Origin: Staphylococcus capitis subsp. capitis
GTDB taxonomy: Bacteria; Bacillota; Bacilli; Staphylococcales; Staphylococcaceae
DNA: 64,000 nucleotides
NCBI RefSeq assembly: GCF_040739495.1
Contig: NZ_CP145263.1
Location: 2,356,001 to 2,420,000 of the forward strand
Direction: 5' to 3'
Shown: in pieces, positions 10,743 to 20,514 of the stretch
Numbering within the stretch: the stretch's first letter is position 1
Layout: each line of letters begins with the position of its first letter
The notes under the pieces: model-generated
What the model was told of the DNA's origin: nothing
What the model saw: only the letters and a program-made list of their open reading frames with translations
Database searches by the model: none
Made by a program: the position numbers and the translations under genes

Positions 10743-11411
10743 ATGGAGTTTAAAACGATTCAAACCGCTAAAGATCCTTTATTTGAAAAAGCACTCCAAT
10801 TATATGATGCAAAATTAGATATAAGTTTAAGTGAAGATAGTTCTATATTTAAACGTTCACTTGAAAATAACAAAACTGAAAATGACTATGCATTCGTTGT
10901 AGGTATAGAACATGACCAAGTGGTTAGCCTTGCTACAGCTCACTATGAAGCGACAACCAATGCCGCGTTTCTAATCTATTTAATCGCCCAAGATGGACCT
11001 AATCATGACGAGCTCATTACTTTAACGTTAGAGGAAGTCGAAAAACAACTTAATCTTTTATCCAACGAAGTTCATGATAGAGACATTAATTTTATTATGC
11101 TCGAAGTTCCAAAAGAACCAAAGTCTGTTGATGATAAAACTGATAAAATTCTTGAACATCGAAGACAATTTCTTTATGAACATGAATTTGAAAAGCAAGA
11201 AGAAATTGACTACATTCACCCAAATTACGCCTTAAATGAAGAATCTAAAAAAGTTGACTTATTTATTAAAGCCAATATTAAACTCACGAAAGACATATAC
11301 GGTACGAGTGTTAAATCCAATTACATTCTTAAATATGTCTTCGCTAATGGAATTTCACGCGATATTATTTATCCCCTTTTAGAAGAAATGAATTTAAGAA
11401 CCCCTCTATAG
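10743..11411 (+). CDS. Hypothetical protein, possibly GNAT-like
   Basis: 222 residues, soluble, no signal peptide. The alternation (YAFVVGIEHDQVVSLATAHYEATTNAAFLIYLIAQ, read in segments at about residues 47-82, followed by a helix and HRRQFLYEHEFEKQEEIDYIHP) resembles the beta-strand, acceptor helix and beta4-alpha4 order of GNAT acetyltransferases, but I cannot see a secure acetyl-CoA loop. It lies between the YflT-like gene and the coiled-coil gene in a conserved staphylococcal neighbourhood. Start ATG follows GGGGGCAG. Confidence 0.6.
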   Translation: MEFKTIQTAKDPLFEKALQLYDAKLDISLSEDSSIFKRSLENNKTENDYAFVVGIEHDQVVSLATAHYEATTNAAFLIYLIAQDGPNHDELITLTLEEVEKQLNLLSNEVHDRDINFIMLEVPKEPKSVDDKTDKILEHRRQFLYEHEFEKQEEIDYIHPNYALNEESKKVDLFIKANIKLTKDIYGTSVKSNYILKYVFANGISRDIIYPLLEEMNLRTPL

Positions 11412-11527
11412 AACAACTTGAAATCACAAGCGAGAAAGAGTAAACTATCATATGAGGTAAGACTAACGTTTCACTGACCGAAGACAAACGTCACTATACA
11501 TAAACCAAATATGAAGGGACTTTTTCA

Positions 11528-12361
11528 ATGTTAACCAAAGAATTTGCACAACGTGTCGAACTAAGTGAAAAACAAGTCCGTAAAATCGTACAACACTTAG
11601 AAGAACGTGGATATCAACTTAGTAAAACTGAATATCGTGGACGTGAAGCTACAGATTTTAAAGAAGAAGATATTGAATTATTTAGAGATATCGCTGATAA
11701 AGTAAAGCAAACTAATAGCTATGATTTAGCATTTGATGAACTTGAAAAAGAAAAAGATTTCTTACAAGTAATTGTAAAAGATGAAGATAGCCAATTACCT
11801 ACTGACCAAAATGTTGCGCAGTTAGTTGAAGATTTACGTAGCGAAATTCAAAAAATGCGCGAAGAACGCCAAATGCTTGGCCAAATGATCAATCAAGTTC
11901 ATCAACAACAACAAGAACTTAAAGATTTACAAACTGAAATCACAAACAAAATTGATGCGAACACTGAATCTTTAAAAACTATTCAATCTTCTCAAGAGAA
12001 ACAAGCAAAAGAAATCAAGAAGGCGAATACGCAATCTAGTGAAACTGTATCCTCACCATCATCAAGTGAGAATAAGGAGAAAGTTATTTCTGAAAGTGCA
12101 TCATCTACTAAAAGTGAAAGCGCAAGCACATCTGACTCTCTCTCTACATCTCAATCAGAAAGTAGTAATTCATCAAACGGTAGTGCATCAAATTCTCAAT
12201 CACCAAGTACCACTGTAAGTACTTCAGAACAACCAGAGTCAACTCATAGTGAATCTACTATTAACTCTAACTCAACAACATCGTCTCATTCACCTAACGA
12301 AATGAACACTCAACCTAGAGAAGAGAAAAAAGGATTCTTTGCGCGTTTATTTAATTTATAA
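11528..12361 (+). CDS. HTH/coiled-coil protein with Ser-rich linker and amphipathic tail
   Basis: 277 residues. Residues 1-60 form a MerR/RacA-like winged HTH (EFAQRVELSEKQVRKIVQHL). Residues about 95-165 are Gln/Glu-rich heptads, a likely coiled coil. Residues about 165-262 are a low-complexity Ser/Thr/Asn stretch. The C-terminus EKKGFFARLFNL is a short amphipathic helix of the kind seen in DUF3967-type proteins and may touch the membrane. A DNA-membrane tether like RacA is an inference from this order; no function is established here. The Ser-rich part is prone to length change between strains. Confidence 0.65.
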   Translation: MLTKEFAQRVELSEKQVRKIVQHLEERGYQLSKTEYRGREATDFKEEDIELFRDIADKVKQTNSYDLAFDELEKEKDFLQVIVKDEDSQLPTDQNVAQLVEDLRSEIQKMREERQMLGQMINQVHQQQQELKDLQTEITNKIDANTESLKTIQSSQEKQAKEIKKANTQSSETVSSPSSSENKEKVISESASSTKSESASTSDSLSTSQSESSNSSNGSASNSQSPSTTVSTSEQPESTHSESTINSNSTTSSHSPNEMNTQPREEKKGFFARLFNL

Positions 12362-12378
12362 ATGAGCATACAACTTCT

Positions 12379-12430
12379 AAACACTTATCTGAGTATGTTT
12401 TAAATACACATATTTAGGTAAGTGTTTTTT
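12379..12430 (+). terminator. Terminator after the coiled-coil gene
   Basis: AAACACTTA (from 12379) pairs with TAAGTGTTT (to 12427), followed by T's; the loop holds a second inverted TATGT/ACATA. Confidence 0.75.
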
Positions 12431-12489
12431 AAATCACCGTGTTTCATCGCAACTACCCACACCCTACTCTACACATTCTCTTTTATTTA

Positions 12490-12504
12490 ATTATTCAGAA
12501 AATT
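12490..12504 (+). promoter_or_regulatory. Putative CodY box upstream of tcyP
   Basis: ATTATTCAGAAAATT matches the CodY consensus AATTTTCWGAAAATT at 13 of 15 positions, 119 bases before the tcyP start. CodY control of amino-acid uptake is well known in Firmicutes; here it is a prediction. Confidence 0.5.
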
Positions 12505-12622
12505 ATTTCTATATTATTTTCATAAAAAATGAATTCAACTACCTTGAATTCTATAATCGCGAGTAATATCCTTATTATATATGTCGGAATACTATATTTT
12601 AGAACAAAGGAGTATATACATT

Positions 12623-14011
12623 ATGGAAGCATTCTTCACTATTATTAACGTAGTAGTGTTAATTATTTTAATTATTATGTTAAACATAATGGCTAGAAAA
12701 CATGTTTCATTTCCTAAACGTGTATTTACCGCTTTAGGTATAGGGATTGTATTAGGAATAGCTTTACATCTTATATTCGGAGCAGAATCGAAGGTATTAA
12801 AACAATCCACAGATTGGTTTAGTATCGTGGGCGATGGCTATGTTGCCTTACTTCAAATGATTGTAATGCCACTGATCTTCGTTTCAATTGTGGCAGCTTT
12901 CAGTAAAATTCAGATTGGAGATAAATTTGCTAAGATTGGGACATTCATTTTTATGTTTTTAATTGGCACTGTAGCCATTGCAGCTATTGTCGGCATCATT
13001 TACGCTTTAATCTTTGGACTTGATGCTTCTTCAATCGATTTAGGTAGTGCAGAACATTCTCGCGGTACTGAAATTAGTAAGCAAGCTAAAGATTTAACTG
13101 CAAACACGTTACCTCAACAAGTTCTTGAATTACTGCCAAGTAATCCATTCTTGGACTTTACAGGTCAACGTACGACATCAACTATCGCGGTTGTCATTTT
13201 TGCAACTTTCGTCGGTTTTGCATATTTACGTGTTGCACGCAAAGAACCAGAGTATGGAAATCTGTTAAAACGTGGCATTGAAGCTGTATACTCAATCGTT
13301 ATGGCCATTGTAACTTTCGTTTTAAGATTAACGCCATACGGTATACTAGCAATTATGGCTTCTACATTAGCAACCAGTGACTTTGCGGCAATCTGGACTT
13401 TAGGAAAATTCTTACTCGCATCTTATACTGCTTTAATCACAATGTATCTCATACATTTAATCATTTTAGGAGTATTAGGTATTAATCCAGTAAGATATGT
13501 TAAGAAAACTTTAGAAGTACTAATCTTTGCTTTTACTTCTCGCTCAAGCGCGGGTTCTCTGCCATTAAATATCCAAACCCAAACACAACGTCTAGGTGTA
13601 CCTGAAGGTATCGCAAACTTCTCAGCTACATTTGGTTTATCAATAGGACAAAACGGTTGCGCGGGAATTTACCCTGCTATGCTAGCAATCATGGTTGCGC
13701 CTGTGGCACATGTACACATTGATTTTCAATTTGTCATTACGCTAATAGCTGTTGTTATCATTAGTTCATTTGGTGTTGCAGGTGTTGGTGGCGGTGCTAC
13801 ATTCGCTTCCATCTTAGTACTATCTACGTTAAACTTACCTGTGGCACTTGCAGGTGTACTCATTTCTATTGAACCGCTCATAGACATGGGGCGTACTGCA
13901 TTGAATGTGAATGATTCAATCTTAGCTGGTACAGGTACTGCACGCTTAACAAAAAATTGGGATAAACAAACATTTGAATCTAATAATGATGGGGAATTAT
14001 CTTCAAACTGA
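12623..14011 (+). CDS. tcyP: L-cystine symporter, dicarboxylate/amino acid:cation symporter family
   Basis: Imports cystine, supplying sulphur and cysteine. 462 residues, about 8 membrane helices plus re-entrant loops. Family blocks seen: SIVGDGYVALLQMIVMPLIF near 60-80, the serine-rich hairpin FTSRSSAGSLPLN near 297-309, and the C-terminal PLIDMGRTALNVND near 415-428. Length and sequence fit TcyP of Bacillus and S. aureus. I start at ATG 12623 because AAAGGAG stands 11 bases before it; an in-frame ATG 14 codons upstream lacks a ribosome site. Own terminator downstream; a CodY-like box upstream suggests nutrient control. Confidence 0.9.
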   Translation: MEAFFTIINVVVLIILIIMLNIMARKHVSFPKRVFTALGIGIVLGIALHLIFGAESKVLKQSTDWFSIVGDGYVALLQMIVMPLIFVSIVAAFSKIQIGDKFAKIGTFIFMFLIGTVAIAAIVGIIYALIFGLDASSIDLGSAEHSRGTEISKQAKDLTANTLPQQVLELLPSNPFLDFTGQRTTSTIAVVIFATFVGFAYLRVARKEPEYGNLLKRGIEAVYSIVMAIVTFVLRLTPYGILAIMASTLATSDFAAIWTLGKFLLASYTALITMYLIHLIILGVLGINPVRYVKKTLEVLIFAFTSRSSAGSLPLNIQTQTQRLGVPEGIANFSATFGLSIGQNGCAGIYPAMLAIMVAPVAHVHIDFQFVITLIAVVIISSFGVAGVGGGATFASILVLSTLNLPVALAGVLISIEPLIDMGRTALNVNDSILAGTGTARLTKNWDKQTFESNNDGELSSN

Positions 14012-14025
14012 TTTGAACAATAAGT

Positions 14026-14063
14026 AAGACGCACTCACAACTAAGTGGGTGCGTCTTTTTTTA
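14026..14063 (+). terminator. tcyP terminator
   Basis: AAGACGCAC (from 14026) pairs with GTGCGTCTT, followed by a run of T's. Confidence 0.9.
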
Positions 14064-14069
14064 TTTGCA

Positions 14070-14825
14070 TTAACGTTTTATAAATCCAGCTTTATTAAGT
14101 TGGTCTAGCATATCTAGCCTAGTTTTTCTTCCTAAGAAAGATTCAATTTGTTCGGTCCAAGTTTCAGTTCTTTCGCCATTTGTACGTTCTTTATAATAAT
14201 CACTAACCACTTGGTCATATTCATCTAATTCACGACGTTGTTTATCATTACTTGCATCATAACTATTTTTATGGAAAATGTGTTCAAATGGTAAACGTGG
14301 TTTAGGCTCACCACCTTCATCCTCAGCGGGTTCTCCTACAGCCATACCAAATAGAGGGAACGTATAGTCAGGTAAGTCTAAAATTTCACGAACACGACCT
14401 ACATCATTACGTAGGGAACCTAAATAAACGATACCGTAACCCATATCTTCAGCTGCTACAGCCATATTCTCAGATACAAGAGCCACATCAATCGTGCCTA
14501 CTAATAAGCCTTCAGCTGAACCGTATGAGACTTCCATATCTGAATCCACTTTTTCATTTACTAAACTATGACGGTAATAATCTAGAACGAAGACGAATAA
14601 ATAACCATTATCTAACACATAAGGTTGCCCTGAAACTTCTTTTAAATTTTCTTTAATTTCAGGATCATCAACACCTATAATTGAGTAAGTCTGAAGATAA
14701 CTAGAAGTTGATGCGCCTTGTCCAGCCTCAACTAATTTCTTCACAGTATCATCACTAAGAGGGCTATCTTTGAACTTTCTTACTGAATGATGCTTACGCA
14801 TTAAGTCGTATACATAATCTGACAC
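14070..14825 (-). CDS. nfrA: NADPH-dependent nitro/flavin reductase
   Basis: FMN enzyme that reduces nitro compounds, flavin and possibly disulphides with NADPH. 251 residues. HHSVRKFKDSPLSDD at the N-terminus is the FMN-phosphate-binding motif of NfsA/NfrA nitroreductases; MAVGEPAEDEGGEPKPRLP near 170-188 is the family C-terminal block. I take GTG 14825 as start (VSDYVYDLMRKHH): AGGAGTG precedes it closely and the resulting length equals S. aureus NfrA. The longer frame from an upstream ATG would include the ribosome site. Usually induced by oxidative stress; divergent from the hydratase gene at 14985. Confidence 0.88.
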   Translation of the reverse strand: MSDYVYDLMRKHHSVRKFKDSPLSDDTVKKLVEAGQGASTSSYLQTYSIIGVDDPEIKENLKEVSGQPYVLDNGYLFVFVLDYYRHSLVNEKVDSDMEVSYGSAEGLLVGTIDVALVSENMAVAAEDMGYGIVYLGSLRNDVGRVREILDLPDYTFPLFGMAVGEPAEDEGGEPKPRLPFEHIFHKNSYDASNDKQRRELDEYDQVVSDYYKERTNGERTETWTEQIESFLGRKTRLDMLDQLNKAGFIKR

Positions 14826-14984
14826 ACTAATCACTCCTAATAAATTTATACACATATAATAAATCCTAATTTGTCTTTAAATATTCTATACCCTGAACAA
14901 AGGACTTTTAAATTTATTTGCACACAGCTTATTTAAAAGTTATCATAATAGTATTAATTTTCAGATATTTTAAGGAGAGATATC

Positions 14985-15764
14985 ATGACTTAAGCTATTA
15001 AAAATATTTCAAATGCCCTTTTCAATTCTTTTAAAAATAAAAAACCTATTGATTTTGTAAGCGAAAATTACAATATCACTGAGGAAGAAGCTTATTTAAC
15101 TCAAAATTATTTAATTGAACAGCTAAAATTTAAAGATCGTACACATGTTGCTGGATACAAAGTGAGTATGACGAGCGCTACAACACAAGCAATTGCTCAT
15201 ACTAATGAGCCTGCTTATGGCACGATTTTATCAGATAGAATAGTAAATAATGGTGACGCTGTCTCACTTTCTTCATTATTTTCCCCATTATTAGAACCAG
15301 AAATTATGTTTATTGCAAATGAAGACTTACCTTATGATGCAGATTTACAAACAATTATTCTTAATACTGAAATCGCTGCCGGCATTGAGATACCAGAAGC
15401 AAGATATAAAGATTGGTTCCCGAATTTCACTCTTGGTGATTTAATTTGCGATGATACTGCAACAGGATTGATTGTTGTAGGGAATAAAGTAGATCCTTTA
15501 GATATAGACGCATTTGCGCATGTACAATTGAATTTATATAAAGATGAAGAATTAATTGCTACAGGTGACTCATCGGAAGTATTAGGTAACCCTCTCAATG
15601 CTGTACTTTGGCTTATTAAAAAGTTACATTCCCACGGTAAACAAATAAAAAAGGGACAAGTCATTTCTTCAGGAACATTCATCTCTCCGCTTAAATTAGA
15701 GTATGGTACGTATCGTGCAGAATATAGTGGAATAGGTACCGTAGAGTTTAAGGTTTCTAAATAA
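14985..15764 (+). pseudogene. 2-keto-4-pentenoate hydratase/FAH-like, stop at codon 3
   Basis: A well placed AAGGAG and ATG (14985) open a 260-codon frame, but codon 3 is TAA (14991-14993). From there the frame is open to 15764 and reads as a hydratase of the MhpD/fumarylacetoacetase-like fold: ITEEEAYLTQNYLIEQ and HVAGYKVSMTS early, EPEIMFI near 97-103, TEIAAGIEIPEARYKDW near 125-141 and STSG-like GQVISSGTF near the end. Family enzymes hydrate or decarboxylate 2-oxo acids with a divalent metal. A CAA or AAA to TAA change is the simplest cause. Restart at GTG 15156 or ATG 15162 would lack the N-terminal helices. Confidence 0.8.
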
Positions 15765-15773
15765 AACTAAACC

Positions 15774-15830
15774 AAATAGAGTTAAATTCAAAATAGTAAC
15801 AGTTATTTTGAATTTAGCTCTATTTTATTT
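15774..15830 (+). terminator. Terminator after the hydratase gene
   Basis: Long stem: AATAGAGTTAAATTCAAAAT pairs with the inverted copy ending at 15826 (one mismatch), then TTTATTT. Confidence 0.88.
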
Positions 15831-16092
15831 ATATAAACTGTCATAAAAGAAAATTGAGGGTACAGATGTTATCATTGATGTATAGATGTAATAAAATTAC
15901 ACTCTATTATCAATGAAACATGTTTAGTTGAGAATGATATGTGTTATTTATGGTATAAGAAGTGGTTGAAAAAGAATATTACATTCGATAAATTAAGCTT
16001 CTTATCACTTTATAGTTCGCATTGTTCATCTCTAAAATGACGCTATATAAAGGCTATTGTTATTCATTTTCTCAATTAAAAAGTTTCTAAAG

Positions 16093-16149
16093 TTGACTAT
16101 TTAGATTGTAGATGTGATAATACTTATCAAGAGATTAGAATTATTATAA
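16093..16149 (+). promoter_or_regulatory. ahpC promoter with PerR box
   Basis: TTGACT (16093-16098), 17-base spacer, GATAAT (16116-16121). Just downstream TTAGAATTATTATAA (16135-16149) matches the PerR box TTATAATTATTATAA at 14 of 15 positions and would overlap the transcription start. PerR repression of ahpCF, relieved by peroxide, is established in S. aureus and Bacillus. The 260 bases before this promoter hold no gene that I can support. Confidence 0.88.
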
Positions 16150-16210
16150 ACAAATAATTATTGTTAACTAATTCTAATTTATACTTAAAAATTTCAGGAG
16201 GTATTTACCT

Positions 16211-16780
16211 ATGTCTTTAATTAACAAAGAAATCTTACCTTTCACAGCGCAAGCTTATGATCCAAAAAATGATGAATTTAAAGAAATTTCTCAAGAAGAT
16301 TTTAAAGGTTCTTGGAGTGTAGTATGCTTCTATCCTGCTGACTTCTCTTTCGTATGTCCTACAGAATTAGAAGATTTACAAAACCAATATGATAAATTAC
16401 AAGAATTAGGTGTCAACGTATTCTCAGTATCAACTGATACTCACTTTGTACACAAAGCTTGGCATGATCATTCAGATGCAATCAGCAAAATCCAATATCA
16501 AATGATTGGTGACCCATCTCAAACAATCACTCGTAACTTCGATGTATTAGATGAAGAAGTTGGTTTAGCTCAACGTGGTACATTCATCATCGATCCTGAT
16601 GGTGTGGTTCAAGCAGCTGAAATCAACGCTGACGGTATCGGTCGTGACGCTAGTACATTAGTTAACAAAATTAAAGCCGCTCAATATGTACGTCAACATC
16701 CAGGCGAAGTTTGCCCAGCTAAATGGGAAGAAGGTTCTGAATCATTACAACCTGGTTTAGACTTAGTAGGTAAAATCTAA
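16211..16780 (+). CDS. ahpC: Alkyl hydroperoxide reductase subunit C (peroxiredoxin)
   Basis: Two-Cys peroxiredoxin that reduces H2O2, alkyl peroxides and peroxynitrite. 189 residues. Peroxidatic Cys in DFSFVCPTE near residue 49; resolving Cys in [10 protein letters not shown] near 168, the AhpC-type C-terminal arm. AGGAGG precedes the ATG. Followed after 14 bases by ahpF, which regenerates it; both under the PerR-type promoter upstream. Confidence 0.98.
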   Translation: MSLINKEILPFTAQAYDPKNDEFKEISQEDFKGSWSVVCFYPADFSFVCPTELEDLQNQYDKLQELGVNVFSVSTDTHFVHKAWHDHSDAISKIQYQMIGDPSQTITRNFDVLDEEVGLAQRGTFIIDPDGVVQAAEINADGIGRDASTLVNKIKAAQYVRQHPGEVCPAKWEEGSESLQPGLDLVGKI

Positions 16781-16794
16781 GGAGGCATTAAAAA

Positions 16795-18318
16795 ATGCTT
16801 AATGCTGATTTAAAGCAACAATTAAAACAATTATTAGAGCTAATGGAGAGCGACGTTGAGTTCGTCGCTAGCCTTGGCTCAGATGATAAATCTAAAGAAC
16901 TTAAAGAGTTACTAGATGAAATTGCTGATATGTCAGCACGCATCACTGTAACTGAAAAAGATTTAAAACGTACACCAAGTTTCTCTGTAAATCGCCCAGG
17001 TGAAGAAACAGGTGTTACATTTGCAGGTATTCCATTAGGTCATGAGTTTAACTCACTTGTATTAGCGATATTACAAGTAAGTGGCCGTGCTCCTAAAGAA
17101 AAGCAATCTGTGATTGACCAAATTAAAGGTCTTGAGGGGCCATTTCATTTCGAAACTTTCGTTAGTTTAACTTGTCAAAAATGCCCTGACGTTGTTCAAG
17201 CATTGAATTTGATGAGTGTTATTAATCCTAACATTACGCATACTATGATTGATGGCGCAGTTTTCCGTGAGGAGTCTGAAGACATCATGGCTGTACCAGC
17301 TGTCTTCTTAGATGGTCAAGAGTTCGGTAATGGCCGTATGACTATTCAAGATATTTTAACTAAATTGGGAAGCACTCAAGATGCTTCTGAATTTAATGAT
17401 AAAGACCCTTATGATATTCTAATCGTAGGTGGTGGTCCTGCAAGCGGTAGTGCTGCTATCTATACTGCACGTAAAGGACTACGTACAGGTATTGTTGCTG
17501 ACCGTATTGGTGGTCAAGTTAATGATACTGCTGGAATTGAAAACTTTATTACTGTTAAAGAAACAACAGGTTCTGAGTTTTCTTCTAACCTTGAAGATCA
17601 TATCTCACAATATGACATTGATACGATGACAGGTATCCGTGCTACTAATATCGAGAAAACTGATTCAGCAATTAAAGTTACTTTAGAAAATGATGCTGTA
17701 CTAGAAAGTAAAACTGTGATTATTTCTACAGGTGCAAGTTGGCGAAAACTTAATATTCCTGGTGAAGATCGCCTTATTAATAAAGGTGTAGCATTCTGCC
17801 CTCACTGTGACGGCCCTCTATTTGAAAATAAAGATGTCGCTGTTATCGGTGGCGGTAACTCTGGCGTTGAAGCAGCTATCGATTTAGCAGGGATTGTTAA
17901 GCATGTTACTGTATTTGAATATTCATCTGAATTAAAAGCAGATAATGTCTTACAAGATCGTTTACGTTCTTTATCAAATGTTGATATTAAAACGAACGCT
18001 AGAACTACTGAAGTTCTTGGTGAAGACCATGTTACCGGTATTAGTTATGAAGATTTATATAGCGGTGAAACTCAAGTAGTAAATCTTGATGGTATTTTCG
18101 TTCAAATTGGTTTAGTTCCTAACACTGCATGGCTACAAGATGCTATTGAACTAAACGGACGTGGCGAAATAGTCATCGATCGTGATAACGCGACAAACCT
18201 TCCTGGTGTATTCGCAGCAGGTGACGTGACAGATCAGAAGAATAAACAAATTATTATTTCAATGGGTGCTGGCGCTAACGCTGCGTTAAATGCATTCGAC
18301 TATATTATCAGAAACTAA
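16795..18318 (+). CDS. ahpF: Alkyl hydroperoxide reductase subunit F
   Basis: NADH-dependent flavoprotein that reduces AhpC. 507 residues. Tandem thioredoxin-like N-terminal domain with CQKC near 129-132; FAD-binding [10 protein letters not shown] near 212-221; thioredoxin-reductase-like redox centre AFCPHCDG near 335-342; NAD-binding [10 protein letters not shown] near 353-362; C-terminal FAD motif [17 protein letters not shown] ribosome site 8 bases upstream. Second gene of the ahpCF operon, followed by a terminator. Confidence 0.98.
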   Translation: MLNADLKQQLKQLLELMESDVEFVASLGSDDKSKELKELLDEIADMSARITVTEKDLKRTPSFSVNRPGEETGVTFAGIPLGHEFNSLVLAILQVSGRAPKEKQSVIDQIKGLEGPFHFETFVSLTCQKCPDVVQALNLMSVINPNITHTMIDGAVFREESEDIMAVPAVFLDGQEFGNGRMTIQDILTKLGSTQDASEFNDKDPYDILIVGGGPASGSAAIYTARKGLRTGIVADRIGGQVNDTAGIENFITVKETTGSEFSSNLEDHISQYDIDTMTGIRATNIEKTDSAIKVTLENDAVLESKTVIISTGASWRKLNIPGEDRLINKGVAFCPHCDGPLFENKDVAVIGGGNSGVEAAIDLAGIVKHVTVFEYSSELKADNVLQDRLRSLSNVDIKTNARTTEVLGEDHVTGISYEDLYSGETQVVNLDGIFVQIGLVPNTAWLQDAIELNGRGEIVIDRDNATNLPGVFAAGDVTDQKNKQIIISMGAGANAALNAFDYIIRN

Positions 18319-18359
18319 ATGATAATTATTTACCTATCATAATATCTTCACACTAAAAG

Positions 18360-18427
18360 AGCCTTAATTGTTAAGGCTTTTTGATTCAAACTGTTGGCAA
18401 AGTATCAGACTTTGTCGGCAGTTTATT
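18360..18427 (+). terminator. Double hairpin terminator of ahpCF
   Basis: First hairpin AGCCTTAA-TTG-TTAAGGCT followed by T5 (18360-18382). A second stem follows at once: AAACTG/CAGTTT outside and CAAAG/CTTTG inside (18388-18424), with facing TTGG and TCGG internal loop and T-rich tail. Confidence 0.85.
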
Positions 18428-18638
18428 TATATTCAATTAATATTGTAACGATGTAGTTTTATATCATTGGATCAGAATAGTGAAAATGATTTTATACACG
18501 ACACAAAATAGTCATACATCACTATGAATTGTAGTTCTTAAACATTCAAATATTTTTTCATAAATGATACTCTATAATGTGTGTAATAACTAAAAATAAT
18601 ACTTAATTATAGAGATGTTAAAGGAGTTCCATCATATT

Positions 18639-19265
18639 ATGAAAAAAAGAGTAATTTTAAGTTTACTAATTGTGCTCGCCTTGGCACTTTCAGCTTGTTC
18701 AAATCAAAGCGAGGATGATAATGACCAAAATAGTCATAGTAGTACTCATGCACCTAAAAAAGCTAAAAATATGAAAGAAAAAGACATTTTCTCCTCTAAT
18801 AAAAAGGGACAAAAAATAAGTGAGTCTGAAATGAAAAGTGCTCTTAAAACATATTTACAAGCTAATAGCGATATTCTTGATAATAAATACGTAATGCAAC
18901 ATAAGTTAGATAAACAAAGTGATAGTAGCCCTAAAATCACTAAATCTCAGGCAAACAAATTAAGCGAATTATCTAATTTAGCTGTTAAAAATGATTTACG
19001 TTTCAAAAAATTTGTTAAAAACAATCACATTCCACAAGAATATAAAGATCCAACACAACGTATTATCAACTATTTCAACGCTTTAAATAGTACAATTGCA
19101 AATGTTGATGAAGATATTGAAGAATTAAATTACCAACCTCAAAATTCAATCAATGTCGTTGACGTACCTACTAAATATGCAGGTGACGTCAATAAAAAAC
19201 AACAAGATAAAATCACTAAATTCCTCGATAAAAAAGGAATTAACACTGAAGTATTTAATAAGTAA
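18639..19265 (+). CDS. NDxxF-motif lipoprotein
   Basis: 208 residues, exported and lipid-anchored: lipobox LALSAC near residues 16-21 after a KKR start and hydrophobic core. The Ser/Asn/His-rich linker is followed by a helical domain with NDLRF, matching the staphylococcal NDxxF lipoprotein family; function unknown. I start at ATG 18639 since AAAGGAG lies 11 bases before it; the frame continues 8 codons further upstream over that site. Own terminator. Confidence 0.85.
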   Translation: MKKRVILSLLIVLALALSACSNQSEDDNDQNSHSSTHAPKKAKNMKEKDIFSSNKKGQKISESEMKSALKTYLQANSDILDNKYVMQHKLDKQSDSSPKITKSQANKLSELSNLAVKNDLRFKKFVKNNHIPQEYKDPTQRIINYFNALNSTIANVDEDIEELNYQPQNSINVVDVPTKYAGDVNKKQQDKITKFLDKKGINTEVFNK

Positions 19266-19274
19266 TCAATTAAA

Positions 19275-19323
19275 AATACCTCTATTTGATGAGATTTAAC
19301 ATCAAATAGAGGTATTGTTTTTT
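19275..19323 (+). terminator. Lipoprotein gene terminator
   Basis: Perfect 16-base stem (19275-19290 with 19301-19316; AATACCTC / GAGGTATT ends) followed by GTTTTTT. Confidence 0.92.
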
Positions 19324-19423
19324 AACCTTTGACAGCGCTAACAATTTACTTCACACTAATAGTGTCTAATGTATTTATTATATAGAAACTAAAAATTTTA
19401 CAAATTTTATTAGGAGTGACTCG

Positions 19424-19801
19424 ATGAAACTACGTGTAAGTTTTATAATTCTAGCGATACTAGGATCAATTGGCGCGATTTTAACGATTGCTAAGTATCC
19501 GAGCAGTCCACATACTATTAGTTATGACGACCCTTGGCAAATATTCACTGCTATCGTTACTCTATTAGTGAGTGCTTTACCAGCTTTAATATTAGGATTC
19601 TTCAATAATTTAGTATGTAGAATTGTATCGGCAATAATACAAATTTTTGCATTATTGCTTTGGTTCATCTTTGCCGTAGTTACTTTTTCAACAGGATATA
19701 TACAAGACGGTTTAATGAGTGGTTTAACAGTCGTTTTGATACTAGTAAGTACTATTATCACACTTTCTGTGGGCTACAAAAAGACACAGTCTTATGCATA
19801 A
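19424..19801 (+). CDS. Small four-helix membrane protein
   Basis: 125 residues with four hydrophobic segments (about 5-24, 44-63, 65-87 and 95-116) and short loops; no catalytic motif is visible. The pattern resembles DUF4064-like staphylococcal membrane proteins, without certainty. Start ATG follows TAGGAGTG. Convergent with the phosphatase gene. Confidence 0.65.
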   Translation: MKLRVSFIILAILGSIGAILTIAKYPSSPHTISYDDPWQIFTAIVTLLVSALPALILGFFNNLVCRIVSAIIQIFALLLWFIFAVVTFSTGYIQDGLMSGLTVVLILVSTIITLSVGYKKTQSYA

Positions 19802-19852
19802 TTATAAACATTAAATATTGATTATTAAGACACCCATCAGTCTTATTTCCTA

Positions 19853-19904
19853 AAAAAATAGTGAATGGATATAAGAGGATTTAGCCTACTCATATCCATT
19901 CACT
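19853..19904. terminator. Bidirectional terminator
   Basis: Stem of about 18 bases (AATAGTGAATGGATAT with its inverse ending at 19895), A-run on the left and T-run on the right, between two convergent genes. Confidence 0.85.
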
Positions 19905-19908
19905 ATTT

Positions 19909-20487
19909 TTATTTATGAACTAAATATGGATAACAGTTCTTAATCTCGGCATCTAAAGCATCTTCTTTATTGAGTTCACCTAAATAAACTAATATACATC
20001 TTATAACTACTTGATGAGCAATTATAACTATATTTTCATCGTTATGATTTAACTCCTCATTAAAGAAATGCTCAATACGTTCATAAACATCTTGATAGCT
20101 TTCACCCTCAGGTGCTTTTTGACTAAAGCTATGTCGAAAGTCTTTAAACTCTGGGTCATTGAAGTATCTTTCGTATTCTACATCTTCTCTAACCTCTTGT
20201 TTATTTTTCCCTTCAAATACACCTAATGAACGTTCTCTCAACGATTTAGTGAACGTTGTAGGTATATTATATGGAAAGATACCCTCATATGTTTGTTGTG
20301 TTCTCAACAAATCAGAGACATAAACATGTCCAATCTTCTTATTAGTAAAATAAGTGACTAAATCTTGCGCACTTTGCATACCTTTTTCAGTTAAAGGAAC
20401 GTCTAATTGGCCACAAAAATATGGTTTACCATGTTTATTATCATAATTGGACTGAGATTCACCATGTCTTACAAGATAGATATTCAT
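19909..20487 (-). CDS. Histidine phosphatase family protein
   Basis: 192 residues, cytosolic. Catalytic motif YLVRHGESQSN (His near residue 8), RERSLGVFEGK near 84-94 and second histidine in VIIAHQVVIR near 153-162: the phosphoglycerate-mutase-like fold. The substrate (sugar phosphate, nucleotide or other) cannot be told from this. AAGGAG precedes the ATG. Upstream lies a LysE transporter gene on the same strand. Confidence 0.85.
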   Translation of the reverse strand: MNIYLVRHGESQSNYDNKHGKPYFCGQLDVPLTEKGMQSAQDLVTYFTNKKIGHVYVSDLLRTQQTYEGIFPYNIPTTFTKSLRERSLGVFEGKNKQEVREDVEYERYFNDPEFKDFRHSFSQKAPEGESYQDVYERIEHFFNEELNHNDENIVIIAHQVVIRCILVYLGELNKEDALDAEIKNCYPYLVHK

Positions 20488-20514
20488 ATTATAATACTCC
20501 TTAAAATTGTACGA

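Noticed and set aside
17429..17629. 66-codon frame inside ahpF
   Set aside because: Frame-shifted shadow rich in Leu/Val from ahpF codons.
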